Positions 36,753 to 46,262 of a stretch of DNA of 64,000 nucleotides are shown piece by piece. Source of the stretch: Pseudanabaena sp. FACHB-2040 (lineage in GTDB: Bacteria; Cyanobacteriota; Cyanobacteriia; Phormidesmidales; Phormidesmidaceae). A program made the position numbers and the translations under genes. The notes under the pieces were generated by a model. It ran no database searches. It was not told the origin of the DNA and was given only the letters and a program-made list of their open reading frames with translations. The stretch lies in NCBI RefSeq assembly GCF_014696715.1, contig NZ_JACJQO010000005.1, positions 558,001-622,000 of the forward strand, written 5' to 3'. How positions within the stretch are numbered: position 1 is the stretch's first letter; each line of letters starts with the position of its first letter.

Positions 36753-37736
36753 CTATTCATTATCTGCTGTTCTGGGAGTTGCGCCTTCCTCCTCGGTTTC
36801 ACCAGTATCGGTCTGATAAAACGTCTCCAGGCTTTCGCGATCGCCGACAAATCGCCAGTGCCAAGGCTCAAAGGCGACACCCTGAGGGTTGTTGCGGTCA
36901 AAGGAGAGCTCAAAGCCATAGTAGGCAGCATTTTGCTGCAGCCAACGATAGGCTTCGGTTTGCTCAAAGGATGGCTCTACATCAGTCGCCGGCCTTCTGC
37001 CATCTCCAATATCCAAGGCATAGCCGGTATGGTGCTCACTGTAGCCAGGTGGAGCACTAACCTCGGCTCGGGTGCTGGCTGTCTCACCTCGGTCAGCCTT
37101 GATCTCAAAAAACAAGCGAGACTGGTCTTCCTGAGAGCGAAAACCGGATAGCGGCACCAAAATGACGCCCTCGGCTGCCGCTGCCGCTGCCATATCTTGA
37201 AACTTATCGGCGGCTGCCTGCCGCAGCCGAATCTGACCATCGGCCGTGAGCGCGACTAGGTCGTTAGCAGGGGCATCCTCGTAGGCTCGATGGCCCAGCA
37301 GCACCTTTTGGATCGGCACCAAGGGGGCTGCCGCAGCGGCATCTGGAGTAGACGAGTCTGCTGCAGTCGCCGTAGGTTCAGGAGGGGTAGTAATGCCACG
37401 AATTGGTTCTGGCTCCGATAGACCTGCTTGGCGCACCGAAGCCAGCAGCAGTCCACCGCTCAGAAGTGCGATCGCACCCAATCCTCCCCCCAACCAAAGC
37501 CAGGTTCGACCGCTTTTCGCCGGTCTTTGGTCAGATTCGACCAACTCCCGTCGAGCTTCGGGAACATCGTCAATCGGCGGCAGAGAGCCATCCTTTGCCT
37601 GATCCATTTCTTCTTTTCCCACCTGGTCATGCTCCAGATCTGACACTCGCTGCAGGCGCTTACCCAGCTTAACGTGCTGTCTGCCCGTCGGGTTATGCGT
37701 CTGCCCGTGATTATTATGGCCTGTCCCTGGAGTCAT
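36753..37736 (-). CDS. membrane-anchored D-alanyl-D-alanine carboxypeptidase (M15B, VanY-like)
   Basis: The 327-residue protein has a basic, polar cytoplasmic N-terminus, one membrane helix (WLWLGGGLGAIALLSGGLLLA, about residues 75-96), a Pro/Ala-rich linker and a periplasmic M15B domain. Zinc ligands are seen in SEHHTGYALDIGD (near residue 235) and WHWRFVGD (near 295); GFRSQEDQ provides the usual Arg. It should trim the terminal D-Ala of peptidoglycan stems. The N-terminus is long, so a later start such as M44 is possible. Confidence 0.9.
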   Translation of the reverse strand: MTPGTGHNNHGQTHNPTGRQHVKLGKRLQRVSDLEHDQVGKEEMDQAKDGSLPPIDDVPEARRELVESDQRPAKSGRTWLWLGGGLGAIALLSGGLLLASVRQAGLSEPEPIRGITTPPEPTATAADSSTPDAAAAAPLVPIQKVLLGHRAYEDAPANDLVALTADGQIRLRQAAADKFQDMAAAAAAEGVILVPLSGFRSQEDQSRLFFEIKADRGETASTRAEVSAPPGYSEHHTGYALDIGDGRRPATDVEPSFEQTEAYRWLQQNAAYYGFELSFDRNNPQGVAFEPWHWRFVGDRESLETFYQTDTGETEEEGATPRTADNE

Positions 37737-37874
37737 TGATGCGGAGCCGGGAAGCCGAGGAACGGATTGAAAAAGCTTTACCCCCTTGCCCCCTTACCTC
37801 ATCTGACTCTGCCTGCTTGACGCTCCCGCTTTCTGCACCAACCATAGGTACTCAGTCCCCTCAGGGAGGTGGGT

Positions 37875-38858
37875 GTGCCTACTCTGTTAGTTTTAGTTCG
37901 GCTCTATATCCCTTTGGTGGCAACAGTGCTGCTGGGGGTGGGTGTCAGTGCACTGCTGGCGCTGCCTGTCGTGCAGCGGGTTGGAGGGGGGCTAGCGGCG
38001 AGAGCGCCTGTGGCCCTGGGCCAATTTTTGTTTTGGGTAGGTGTGCCGCTGGGCATCATCAGCTTTCTGCACCGGGCAAATCTGTCGGAGGGGGTTTTTC
38101 TGGCCCCAGTGGTGGCCTGGAGCGCTATGCTGCTGTGCCTGGGTTGCGGCTCACTGTGGCTCAAGCCTTACCGCAAACGCTGGTCTCGCCCCAGCCAGGG
38201 CAGTTTCTCTCTGGCCTCCATGTTGGGCAATACAGGCTCTATTGGCTACCCGGTCGTGCTGCTGCTGCCTCAGCTCGGCCCCGACTATTTTGGCTGGGCA
38301 CTGCTGTACGATGCTCTGGGCACACTGCCGGGAGCCTACGGGTTTGGGGTGGTTTTGGCCTCTCGCTATGGCGATCGTCCGCTGCCTCGGGCTGAGGCTG
38401 CGGCCCGCTGGCTCACCCCAGTACTGCAAGTGGTTGGCAACCCCAATATCATTGCCTTTTTCGTTGCCATTGCGCTGCGCCCAGTACCCTTTCCGCCGCT
38501 GCTCGATCAGGGACTGTACGGATTCGCCTGGTTGGGAGTAATGCTGTCGCTGGTGCTGATGGGCATGCGGCTGCAGCAGATCACGTCTTGGCGAGCTTTG
38601 CAGCCTGCGACCATCGCTGTCAGCATCAAAATGCTGCTGATCCCGCTGGTCATTGGCATAGCCCTAACGCTAATTGGCTTGGATGGCCCGTCTCGCCTGG
38701 TGCTAGTGGTGCAGGCGGGTATGCCCTGTGCCTTTGCCAACCTAATTTTGGCCGAGGCTTACAGCCTAGATCGGCAGCTGACTGTAACCTGTGTCGGCCT
38801 TAGCTCAGGATTGCTGCTGCTGACGTTGCCTCTCTGGCTGTGGGGCTTTGCCCCTTAA
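37875..38858 (+). CDS. AEC (auxin efflux carrier) family transporter
   Basis: This 327-residue protein has about ten transmembrane helices, with the conserved MLGNTGSIGYPVVLL block near residue 120 (family GNTGFLGLP) and VGNPNIIAFFVAI near 195. AEC members in bacteria move organic acids or similar anions; the substrate here is unknown. The start is GTG: AGGGAGG at 37863-37869 places GTG 37875 at the right distance, better than GTG 37869. It is upstream of the peptidoglycan-binding/xylanase pair, with 138 bp between. Confidence 0.87.
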   Translation: MPTLLVLVRLYIPLVATVLLGVGVSALLALPVVQRVGGGLAARAPVALGQFLFWVGVPLGIISFLHRANLSEGVFLAPVVAWSAMLLCLGCGSLWLKPYRKRWSRPSQGSFSLASMLGNTGSIGYPVVLLLPQLGPDYFGWALLYDALGTLPGAYGFGVVLASRYGDRPLPRAEAAARWLTPVLQVVGNPNIIAFFVAIALRPVPFPPLLDQGLYGFAWLGVMLSLVLMGMRLQQITSWRALQPATIAVSIKMLLIPLVIGIALTLIGLDGPSRLVLVVQAGMPCAFANLILAEAYSLDRQLTVTCVGLSSGLLLLTLPLWLWGFAP

Positions 38859-38996
38859 GTCAAGCACGCTTGGGGGCAGATCCAAAGTCACTTCACGACC
38901 CGGCGGGAACAGCTCTAAAACAGGGCTGTTACTATGGCCCTTAGTGTTGTTAAGAGGATGGACTGTGCAGAGGTCAGCGAAGGAGTTGATCGGGTT

Positions 38997-39605
38997 ATGA
39001 GGCGTCGCTTTTGGAGAAGCGGAGCAGGCGTGGTGGCTGGGCTGTTGAGCGTTGCTTCGGCTGGCGGCATGGTTGGAGCGCGATCGCAATCGGCTCCCGC
39101 TACAGCTCACCCGGCTTTGCTCTCGCTCAACCAATCGGCTCCTCCACTGCAGCAAAGCACTCCAGCAGAAGAGCCGCTGCTGCGGCCTGGCAGCGATGGG
39201 CCAACCGTAGAGAAGCTACAGCAGCATCTAGAGCGTCTGGGACACTACGCTGGCCCGATTGATGGGCGGTATGGGACGAGGACAGCTGAAGCTGTGCGGG
39301 ATTTTCAAAGCCAGCACGGTCAGGTAGCCGACGGAGTCGTGGGCGCAGACACCTGGCGGACCTTGTCCATCACCCTCAATGCGGAGGCCCAAATCGTTCC
39401 GATTCAACTGCCGGCAGTCACCCCTCCAGCCTTCACGCTGCTGCAGGTTGCTTCTCCCCAGCCACCGCCCTCCCGGCTCTGGCTGCTGTTGATGCCGATG
39501 GTGCCTCTGGCTGGCGGCGGGCTGACCTATCTGACGCGCCGAATCAGCTCTAAAGATCCCTTTGCTCCGTCTGAGCCGCCCCCTCCACCCAACCCGTCTC
39601 CATGA
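38997..39605 (+). CDS. exported peptidoglycan-binding domain protein
   Basis: The protein has about 202 residues if started at ATG 38997 (MRRRFWRSGAGVVAG), which puts a twin-arginine-like signal at the N-terminus; ATG 38934 would add 21 residues. A PG_binding_1 domain follows (RPGSDGPTVEKLQQHLERLG ... GRYGTRTAEAVRDFQ), then a linker, a possible transmembrane helix (LWLLLMPMVPLAGGGLTYL) and a Pro-rich tail. Its stop overlaps the GH10 start as ATGA, so the two are translationally coupled. Confidence 0.83.
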   Translation: MRRRFWRSGAGVVAGLLSVASAGGMVGARSQSAPATAHPALLSLNQSAPPLQQSTPAEEPLLRPGSDGPTVEKLQQHLERLGHYAGPIDGRYGTRTAEAVRDFQSQHGQVADGVVGADTWRTLSITLNAEAQIVPIQLPAVTPPAFTLLQVASPQPPPSRLWLLLMPMVPLAGGGLTYLTRRISSKDPFAPSEPPPPPNPSP

Positions 39606-41173
39606 AACGTCGTCAGTTTTTAGCGGGGTCTGCCGGTGGTTTGGCCCTTACCCAACTGCACCCAGCCTCAGCTTTCTGGCCAAGTGCAGACCTAACGCTG
39701 CGGGCCTGGCTGCCAGAGGGGCAGCCCCTCCCCGTTGAGCAGCTGCGGCAGCTCTATTTTCTGGATTTACAGGATGAACCCCTGCCTAATCCGCCTCGCG
39801 CAGTGGCCCCAGGGCACCTGAAATCTCAGGCTCCGACTCATTGGCCTGTTGCGATCGCACTGCGGATGCCGGTATCGGGCTTTGGTCAGGTCGCTCTCTA
39901 TGCCGATAACCGGGGGCAGGGATTTTTGCCCAGCGATTTTCCACTCAGCCTGAATGAGGTCTTTGCTCGCGATCGCATTCACCGAGTTCAAACCGCCCTG
40001 ACTCAGTGGCGGCAGGCAGGCTACACCTTTGCGGCCAGAATTGAGGCGCGATTAGCCAAAGCTGGCCAGCTACTGGAGCAGGCCGCCGCTACTGACAGCC
40101 TTCCTGCCCAGGTGCACCTGTGGAACGACTCTCTGGTAGAAAGCCTGTGGGCCGGGGAGGAAAGTGCGATCGCTCGGGCCCAACAGCGTATCCAGCAGCG
40201 CCCGCCACGCCAGGATTTTTTGTTTGGCTGCAATTTCTTTGGCCACCCTCATCAAGGCGACGTTTACGACCAACGCTTTCGCCAAATCTTCAACTTTGCT
40301 ACAGTGCCTTTTTACTGGCAGGGCTTCGAGCCCGTCCAGGGTGACCCCCAATATGCCCCTATAGATCGCCAGGTAGCATGGCTGCGGCAGGCAGGTATCA
40401 TACCCAAAGGGCATCCGCTGGTATGGTTCCACGACGTCAGCGTACCCGACTGGCTGCGGGACTTACCCTACCCCGAGGTAAAAGGCTTAGTGCAGCGTCG
40501 GGTACGCCAAATTACTCAGCGCTATGGCAGCCAGATTCCCTACTACGATGTCATCAATGAGGCCCATGACGTCCCCTGGGCCAACGCACTAAACTTCTCT
40601 GATGACCAGTTCCTAGATCTCACTCAAGCAGCCTGTGAAGCCGCCCAGCAGGGGTACTCGCAGGTCAACCGCATCGTCAATAGCTGCTGCCTCTGGGCCC
40701 AAAATGTAGCCTACAACGGCCCGCCCCAGCGCAGCCCCTACCGCTACCTACGGGCCTGCCTAGACGCCGGAATCGAGTTTGAAACCATTGGCCTGCAGCT
40801 GTATTACCCCGACCAGGACATGTTTGAAATCGATCGATTGCTAGATCGCTTTGCTGGTCTAGGCAAGCCGCTGCACATCACAGAAATGGCGACTTCTTCA
40901 AATTCGGGAGTCGATGAACAGTCACAGCTGCAGGAAGCTAGGGGCCTTTGGCATGCACCCTGGAGCGAGTCGGTGCAGGCAGATTGGGTTGAGCAAATCT
41001 ACACCTTGGGCTACAGCAAACCTGAGGTGCAGGCCATTACCTGGTGGGATTTTTCTGATTTGGGTGTGTTTTGGCCCTTTGGGGGGCTGCTAGATCGAGA
41101 CTTGCAGCCCAAAGCAGCTTTTGAGCGGCTACGGCACCTGCTGCAAAGCTGGCAAGTCCCCCACGTTCTGTAA
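39602..41173 (+). CDS. GH10 family endo-1,4-beta-xylanase-like glycoside hydrolase
   Basis: The 523-residue protein has a Tat-type signal (MKRRQFLAGSAGGLAL) and an N-terminal region of about 200 residues with no clear family. A GH10 catalytic barrel then begins near FGCNFFGHPHQGDVYDQRF. The acid/base Glu is in YYDVINEAHD (near residue 320) and the nucleophile Glu in LHITEMATSS (near 430); the substrate residues in GHPLVWFHD are present. It is predicted to be exported and to cleave a beta-1,4-xylan or related polysaccharide. The partner gene upstream binds peptidoglycan. Endogenous wall or sheath remodelling is an alternative to plant-polymer digestion. Confidence 0.88.
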   Translation: MKRRQFLAGSAGGLALTQLHPASAFWPSADLTLRAWLPEGQPLPVEQLRQLYFLDLQDEPLPNPPRAVAPGHLKSQAPTHWPVAIALRMPVSGFGQVALYADNRGQGFLPSDFPLSLNEVFARDRIHRVQTALTQWRQAGYTFAARIEARLAKAGQLLEQAAATDSLPAQVHLWNDSLVESLWAGEESAIARAQQRIQQRPPRQDFLFGCNFFGHPHQGDVYDQRFRQIFNFATVPFYWQGFEPVQGDPQYAPIDRQVAWLRQAGIIPKGHPLVWFHDVSVPDWLRDLPYPEVKGLVQRRVRQITQRYGSQIPYYDVINEAHDVPWANALNFSDDQFLDLTQAACEAAQQGYSQVNRIVNSCCLWAQNVAYNGPPQRSPYRYLRACLDAGIEFETIGLQLYYPDQDMFEIDRLLDRFAGLGKPLHITEMATSSNSGVDEQSQLQEARGLWHAPWSESVQADWVEQIYTLGYSKPEVQAITWWDFSDLGVFWPFGGLLDRDLQPKAAFERLRHLLQSWQVPHVL

Positions 41174-41256
41174 TCGCTAGACTTGGTGCGTCACGCGCTG
41201 CGATGACACACCTTACAGGGCTGCACCTTTGGCCTTGTCAGACTGGGAGAGCCAGC

Positions 41257-41448
41257 CTAAGCAGACTGCAGGTTCATCTGCTGAAAGTCGTCAGGGTCTA
41301 CCACTCGAAACACCTGGGGCGGACGCTGGAGAACCGGCTCGGGCCGATCCCCTGACTTCGGGATCACGGTGACCCAATAGCCAGTATCTGGGTCACGGTA
41401 GGTCAAAAATGGGTTGGTCCGCAGCTTTTGTTGGGGAGGCATTTTCAT
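41257..41448 (-). CDS. small conserved hypothetical protein (63 aa)
   Basis: A soluble protein with a two-strand core (NPFLTYRDPDTGYWVTVIPKSGD) and a Pro-rich end. It has no signal or membrane helix. Similar short proteins occur in cyanobacteria, but I know no function. It reads left, convergent with the GH10 gene. Confidence 0.6.
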   Translation of the reverse strand: MKMPPQQKLRTNPFLTYRDPDTGYWVTVIPKSGDRPEPVLQRPPQVFRVVDPDDFQQMNLQSA

Positions 41449-41746
41449 AGGTGCAATTTCGTAGCTAACCCTGATGGTAGAGAGCTCAAATCTATGGCTT
41501 GGTACGAAAAGCCTTGGACAACGTCAATCTGCCCATCCCCTAAACTGGGGAACTTTTTGTCGCAACTGCCCCAAGCCCGGTGGCAGCTGCGACAGCCGCT
41601 AGCGAGATGAGTCGCTTAGCTTTCACTATGCGTGACTGGAAACACTCAGGCATCAGATAAATCCCGGAGATTGGGGATGAATCTACACCTTTGCAGGCAA
41701 CCATATCAGTAGGATGAGGGAGACCGCAATTGGGCAGAGACCCCCT

Positions 41747-43294
41747 ATGACTAAAACGGAGGAATTGCTAGCCAATCTGTCGGAAAATCCGCTGAATGGC
41801 TTACGTCAAGCCGATCGGCTGTGGCAGCAATACCGGCAGGGCACCCTTCCCGTTGCCGATAGCGTCAAAAAAAATACTGAAGCCCTGGGTCAGACAGATT
41901 GGGATGTGGTGATCAGCGGCGGTACGTTGGGCGTGCTATTGGCTGTTGGCCTGGCTCAGCGAGGCTGGCGAGTGGCGCTGCTAGAGCGCGGCAAGCTCAA
42001 GGGCAGGCAGCAAGAGTGGAACATTTCCCGGCGAGAGCTGCAGGATTTAGTCGAACTGGGGTTATTGAGCGAGGCAGAACTGGGCAATGCGATCGCATCC
42101 GAATACAACCCAGCCCGCATTCAGTTTCATGGGGGCGACCCCCTCTGGGTGCGCGACATTCTCAACGTCGGCGTTGACCCGATCTACTTGCTAGAAACCC
42201 TGAAGCAAACGTTTCTGCAAGCAGGCGGTCAGCTGTTCGAAAACACCCCTTTTGAAACAGCAGTTGTGCATCCAGATGGCGTCAATGTGCAGGCAGGGCA
42301 GAGCTTTAAAACTCGGCTGCTGATTGATGCCATGGGCCACTTTTCACCCATTGTTCGGCAGGCTCGTGAGGGGCAGCAGCCCGATGCCGCTTGCCTCGTT
42401 GTGGGCACCTGCGCCGAAGGCTATACCCGCAACGACAGCGGCGACCTGATCGTCTCCTTTACCCCCATTCGCAATCAGTGCCAGTATTTTTGGGAAGCCT
42501 TTCCAGCTAAAGACGGTCGCACTACCTATCTCTTTACCTATCTCGATGCTCATCCTGACCGAATCAGCCTAGGAACCCTGTTTGAGGAATACTGGACCCT
42601 GCTGCCGCAGTACCAAGACACACCTCTAGCGCAGATTAGCCCCAAGCGGGCCCTGTTTGGCTTTTTTCCCTGCTACCGCAACAGCCCTTTGCAATACCCT
42701 TGGGATCGGCTGCTGCCTATCGGCGATAGCAGCGGCAGTCAGTCGCCTCTCAGCTTTGGCGGCTTTGGTGCGCTGATTCGCCACCTCACCCGGCTCACCC
42801 ACGGCGTTGACGACGCCCTGCGGCAAGACTGCATCGATGCCTCTGCTCTAGGCTGGCTGCAGCCCTATCAGCCCAATCTATCGGTCACCTGGCTATTTCA
42901 GCGCTCTATGAGTGTGGGCATAAACCAGCAGATTTCAGAGCAGCAGATTAATCAGATGCTGGCAGCTATCTTTGCCGATATGGCCGCCTTAGGCGATTCA
43001 ACCCTGAGGCCATTTTTGCAAGATGTAGTGCAATTTCCGGCCCTAACTAAGACTTTGGCGGTCACAGCGGTCAAACATCCTACTTTAGTTGCCAAAATAA
43101 TCCCTCAGGTAGGGCTTGCCCCACTGCTGGATTGGATGAGACACTACGCTAGCCTGGCTGCGTATAGTGCCCTCTACCCGCTAGGCCAAGCCGCTAGTCC
43201 TCTGCTGGAATCCTTATCTGGCCCCCAGCAGTACCTTGGTCATCGTTGGCTGGAGGCTCTACGATACGGCACCGGCAACGACTACAGCCGCTAA
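41747..43294 (+). CDS. cruP: CruP-type FAD-dependent lycopene cyclase paralogue
   Basis: This 515-residue flavoprotein matches the CruP family. An N-terminal dinucleotide fold (DVVISGGTLGVLLAVGLAQRGW) is followed by the characteristic QEWNISRRELQDL, LVVGTCAEGY, RTTYLFTYLDAHP, FGFFPCYRNSPLQYP, IGDSSGSQSPLSFGGFGAL and PNLSVTWLFQRSMS blocks, all shared with plant CruP. CruA and CruP were first described as lycopene cyclases; plant CruP instead helps prevent build-up of a carotene epoxide. The true cyanobacterial role is unsettled. I prefer ATG 41747 (MTKTEELL) to ATG 41714. Confidence 0.9.
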   Translation: MTKTEELLANLSENPLNGLRQADRLWQQYRQGTLPVADSVKKNTEALGQTDWDVVISGGTLGVLLAVGLAQRGWRVALLERGKLKGRQQEWNISRRELQDLVELGLLSEAELGNAIASEYNPARIQFHGGDPLWVRDILNVGVDPIYLLETLKQTFLQAGGQLFENTPFETAVVHPDGVNVQAGQSFKTRLLIDAMGHFSPIVRQAREGQQPDAACLVVGTCAEGYTRNDSGDLIVSFTPIRNQCQYFWEAFPAKDGRTTYLFTYLDAHPDRISLGTLFEEYWTLLPQYQDTPLAQISPKRALFGFFPCYRNSPLQYPWDRLLPIGDSSGSQSPLSFGGFGALIRHLTRLTHGVDDALRQDCIDASALGWLQPYQPNLSVTWLFQRSMSVGINQQISEQQINQMLAAIFADMAALGDSTLRPFLQDVVQFPALTKTLAVTAVKHPTLVAKIIPQVGLAPLLDWMRHYASLAAYSALYPLGQAASPLLESLSGPQQYLGHRWLEALRYGTGNDYSR

Positions 43295-43309
43295 TGTCCT
43301 GTTAATGTG

Positions 43310-44140
43310 ATGGAATTTTCGCCCGCTCGCCAACGGTTTTATCAGGAAATACAGCAGCCAGAGGAGCAGATTGATCTGGCCGCTGCCGCCCTCTACATTG
43401 CCCAAGAAAACTACCCTGACCTCGAAGTTGAGGCCTATCTCAATGCCCTGGATACCATGGCAGATGAGGTGCGGGAGCGCCTGCCCGAAGAAGCCTACCC
43501 GCTCAAAATTATTCGCACCCTCAACCAGTATCTGTTCACAGACCTGGGGTTTAAGGGCAATACCGACGACTACTACGACCCGCGCAACAGCTTCTTGAAT
43601 GAGGTGATTGAGCGCCGCACCGGCATTCCCATCTCGCTTTCGCTGGTTTACCTGGAGGTGGCTCGACGCATCGACTTTCCGATGGCGGGAGTGGGGCTGC
43701 CTGGACATTTTTTGATTCGACCGACGCTCGAAGAGATGGCCATCTTTGTCGATCCGTTCCACGAAGGCGAAATTTTGTTTGAGGCAGACTGCCGCGACCG
43801 GCTGCAGGCAATCTACGGCGAAGGGGCAAAGCTGCAGCCTGAGCACCTAGAGGTGATTAGCCCCAAAGCGCTGCTGGCGCGTCTGCTGAGCAACCTCAAG
43901 ATTATCTATCTGCATCATCGAGACAGGATCAAAGCGCTGGGAACAATGGACCGCATCTTGCTGATGTTCCCTAACGCTGCGCCTGAACTGCGAGACCGGG
44001 GCCTAATTTACTACCAGCAAGGCCGTTTGACCGAAGCCCGCTACGACCTAGAACTGTATCTGTATGAACGACCGGATGCGGCAGATGCTTTCGAAGTGCG
44101 GCAGGTGATTGAGCAAATTGAGCGGGTCAAAGACAGCTGA
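43310..44140 (+). CDS. SirB1-like (transglutaminase-fold plus TPR) protein
   Basis: This 276-residue soluble protein belongs to the SirB1 family. Residues 1-190 match the SirB1 domain (NSFLNEVIERRTGIPISLSLVYLEVARR, GVGLPGHFLIRP, FVDPFHEGEIL); a TPR-like helical region (LMFPNAAPELRDRGLIYYQQGRLTEARYDLELYL) ends it. No Cys sits at the transglutaminase nucleophile position, so it is probably non-catalytic. It starts 16 bp after cruP and is probably cotranscribed. ATG 43310 is preferred over GTG 43307. Confidence 0.87.
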   Translation: MEFSPARQRFYQEIQQPEEQIDLAAAALYIAQENYPDLEVEAYLNALDTMADEVRERLPEEAYPLKIIRTLNQYLFTDLGFKGNTDDYYDPRNSFLNEVIERRTGIPISLSLVYLEVARRIDFPMAGVGLPGHFLIRPTLEEMAIFVDPFHEGEILFEADCRDRLQAIYGEGAKLQPEHLEVISPKALLARLLSNLKIIYLHHRDRIKALGTMDRILLMFPNAAPELRDRGLIYYQQGRLTEARYDLELYLYERPDAADAFEVRQVIEQIERVKDS

Positions 44141-44165
44141 TATCAGGCAGTTCTTTTCTAAGGAA

Positions 44166-44205
44166 AAGCGGGCATGCTGAAGCGTGAAAGACATTTAGCC
44201 CGCTT
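44166..44205 (+). terminator. intrinsic terminator after the SirB1-like gene
   Basis: The stem AAGCGGGC / GCCCGCTT with a 24-nt loop is followed by CTTTCTT. It is 25 bp past the stop at 44140. Confidence 0.7.
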
Positions 44206-44456
44206 CTTTCTTCATGAATCGACTGAAGCCGGTTTTTTCTGATTTCTGCTGCTGAGTGGGCTTAGGGGCCTAATTAGAACCCTTCTATGGGGTCAGGCGG
44301 CCGAGTTCGATGTGGGTTAACATGTTGAAACGAAATGGGGCACGCATAAGTGGCTCCTAAAGCTAGAAAGTAGAGCTAGAGAGAGTTTGTCAGCATCTGC
44401 CCTCTACTGCTTTAAGAAAATTGCTGTTTTAGCGATGGTTGCTTCCTGGTATCCCC
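44206..44456. other. gap before the small hypothetical gene
   Basis: Together with the terminator this forms a 316-bp stretch (44141-44456) without a convincing gene. It has mixed composition and no obvious repeat or RNA. A promoter for the gene at 44457 may lie here, but I see no clear boxes. Confidence 0.35.
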
Positions 44457-44645
44457 ATGAGGAAACGTTGTCTACCTTCTAAACTAATTGTCCGCAATGT
44501 AGTCTTCCTGCTAGTAGCTTGGATTGGTGCGTTGTTGGTGGCTGTAGAAACCCACGACACCGCTAACCAACAGTCACAACGCTCTGAGGAACTGCGTCGC
44601 CTGTTCCTCTATCGGGTTGTGACGAAATTGGAGCAGGGCAGTTAG
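44457..44645 (+). CDS. small membrane protein, hypothetical (62 aa)
   Basis: MRKRCLPSKLIVRN is followed by one hydrophobic segment (VVFLLVAWIGALLVAV) and a polar tail. It looks like a single-pass membrane peptide or a signal anchor. There is no known family. ATG 44457 is preferred over the upstream in-frame TTG. A palindromic terminator follows 31 bp after the stop, which supports real transcription. Confidence 0.45.
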   Translation: MRKRCLPSKLIVRNVVFLLVAWIGALLVAVETHDTANQQSQRSEELRRLFLYRVVTKLEQGS

Positions 44646-44676
44646 GAAATTTGCTTCACAACCTAAACGCGATCAA

Positions 44677-44708
44677 CGGTAGAGACGCAGTCAACTGCGT
44701 CTCTACCG
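44677..44708. terminator. palindromic terminator, TAGAGACGC family
   Basis: Two perfect 15-bp arms (CGGTAGAGACGCAGT and complement) are separated by CA, with CAAAAA after on the plus strand. It lies between the convergent small gene and argG. It shares its TAGAGACGC core with the palindrome at 18310. Confidence 0.75.
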
Positions 44709-44729
44709 CAAAAATTCACCTATACCTGA

Positions 44730-45935
44730 TCAGCCCTGTCGGGTCTTTTCCGACCAAACGCGGGTAGGCAGACCCCAGACGTAGATAAAGCCTTCAGCGG
44801 CTTTGTGGTCAAACTGATCGTCGGAGCTGTAGGTTGCCAGTTCTTCGGTGTAGAGAGCCTTGTCAGACTTGCGGCCGACAATGGTCGCTGTGCCTTTAAA
44901 GAGCTTCACCCGAACTGTGCCTGTCACTCGCTCCTGGGTCTTTTGAATAAAGGCATCCAGGGCATTTTTCAGGGGGCTGTACCAGAGACCGTTGTAAACC
45001 AGCTGGCTGTAGGTTTCTTCGATGCCCCGCTTGTAGTGGGTAACATCGGCGGTCAGAGTTAGGCTTTCGAGATCGCGATGGGCTGCAATCAGCACCAGCA
45101 GGGCCGGAGCTTCGTAAATTTCGCGGGACTTGATGCCTACTAAGCGATTTTCGACCATATCAATTCGACCAACGCCGTGGCGGCCTGCCAGGTCGTTGAG
45201 CTGGGTCACCAGCGCAACAGGGGAAAGGTCGCTACCGTTAAGGCTGGTGGGAATGCCCTGAACAAAACCAATTTCGACGTACTCCGGCTCGTTTGGAGTG
45301 TCGGCAATGCCCTTGGTCATCAAGAAGACTTCTTCCAGAGGCTCGTTCCAGGGGTCTTCGAGGGGACCAGCTTCGATGCTGCGGCCCAGCAGGTTGCGGT
45401 CGATGCTGTAGGGGGAGGATTTTTTGACGGGCAACTCTAGACCACACTTTTCGCCAAAGGCAATGGTCTCCTCGCGGCTCATACCCCACTCGCGAGCGGG
45501 GGCCAGCACCTTGAGGCTGGGGTTGAGGGCAGAGATGGATACATCAAAGCGCACCTGATCATTGCCTTTGCCGGTGCAGCCGTGGGCCACAGCGTCGGCT
45601 CCGTACTTGGCGGCAGCTTCGACTAAGGCCCTGGCAATTAACGGGCGGGCTAGAGCGGTTGAGAGGGGGTAGCGGTTTTCGTAAAGGGCGTTGGCCGCAA
45701 TGGCGGGAAAGGCGTATTCGGTGATGAACTCTTCTGTGAGGTCGGCAACCAGAGACTGGGTTGCGCCTGCCGTTAGGGCTTTTTTGCGGATTGGTTCGAG
45801 TTCGTCTCCCTGGCCTAAGTCTGCTGCTAGGGTGATAATTTCTTTCACGCCCCACTCATTCATTAAGTAGGGAATGCAAACTGTGGTGTCTACCCCGCCA
45901 GAGTAGGCCAGTACAACTTTTTCAGCACGACCCAT
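44730..45935 (-). CDS. argG: argininosuccinate synthase
   Basis: The 401-residue ATP-dependent enzyme joins citrulline and aspartate in arginine synthesis. The pyrophosphatase-loop [18 protein letters not shown], the [17 protein letters not shown] motif, [17 protein letters not shown] and the central [22 protein letters not shown] block are typical. The usual SGGLDT reads SGGVDT, a mild change. The length is normal. It is monocistronic. Confidence 0.97.
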   Translation of the reverse strand: MGRAEKVVLAYSGGVDTTVCIPYLMNEWGVKEIITLAADLGQGDELEPIRKKALTAGATQSLVADLTEEFITEYAFPAIAANALYENRYPLSTALARPLIARALVEAAAKYGADAVAHGCTGKGNDQVRFDVSISALNPSLKVLAPAREWGMSREETIAFGEKCGLELPVKKSSPYSIDRNLLGRSIEAGPLEDPWNEPLEEVFLMTKGIADTPNEPEYVEIGFVQGIPTSLNGSDLSPVALVTQLNDLAGRHGVGRIDMVENRLVGIKSREIYEAPALLVLIAAHRDLESLTLTADVTHYKRGIEETYSQLVYNGLWYSPLKNALDAFIQKTQERVTGTVRVKLFKGTATIVGRKSDKALYTEELATYSSDDQFDHKAAEGFIYVWGLPTRVWSEKTRQG

Positions 45936-46262
45936 GATTCTTTGACCTGCTAATCCATATATGAGCGTTCTATTATCTATCGTTTTGCGATCGCATCTCA
46001 GTTCCTTTCAAACAATCTGCTGACATTTGAGGTGCTAGAGCAGCAGCGCGGCTACTGTGTTTCCGTTGAGCGGTAATAAATTGTGATCAACTGACTTAAA
46101 AACTAGGCTATCGGCTAGCCACGTAATAGTTGAGGGGACGCTACCTCAGTAGCGCCCCCGCTCCATGCCAGTCCCCTATCTACGAAGCGCCGAGGGCCCC
46201 GCCCCCGCAAGGGCCTGATTCGGGCTGCAGCCCAGAGACTGGCAAACCTACTGGCGTTTAGC
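45936..46262. other. 327-bp intergenic region with GC-rich hairpin
   Basis: A strong hairpin at 46134-46159 (GGGGACGCTAC / GTAGCGCCCCC, CTCA loop) and further GC-rich segments (GGGCTGCAGCCC near 46219-46235) lie downstream of the cupin gene. They may terminate the cupin transcript or belong to an unknown RNA; no known riboswitch is recognised. The argG promoter lies at its left end. Confidence 0.4.

Noticed and set aside
37736-38395. 219-residue rightward ORF
   Set aside because: Out-of-frame shadow of the AEC transporter; Gly/Ala/Cys-rich with no pattern.
46134-46240. GC-rich hairpins as a known riboswitch or tRNA
   Set aside because: No cloverleaf, no T-arm consensus and no recognised aptamer blocks; kept only as hairpins.
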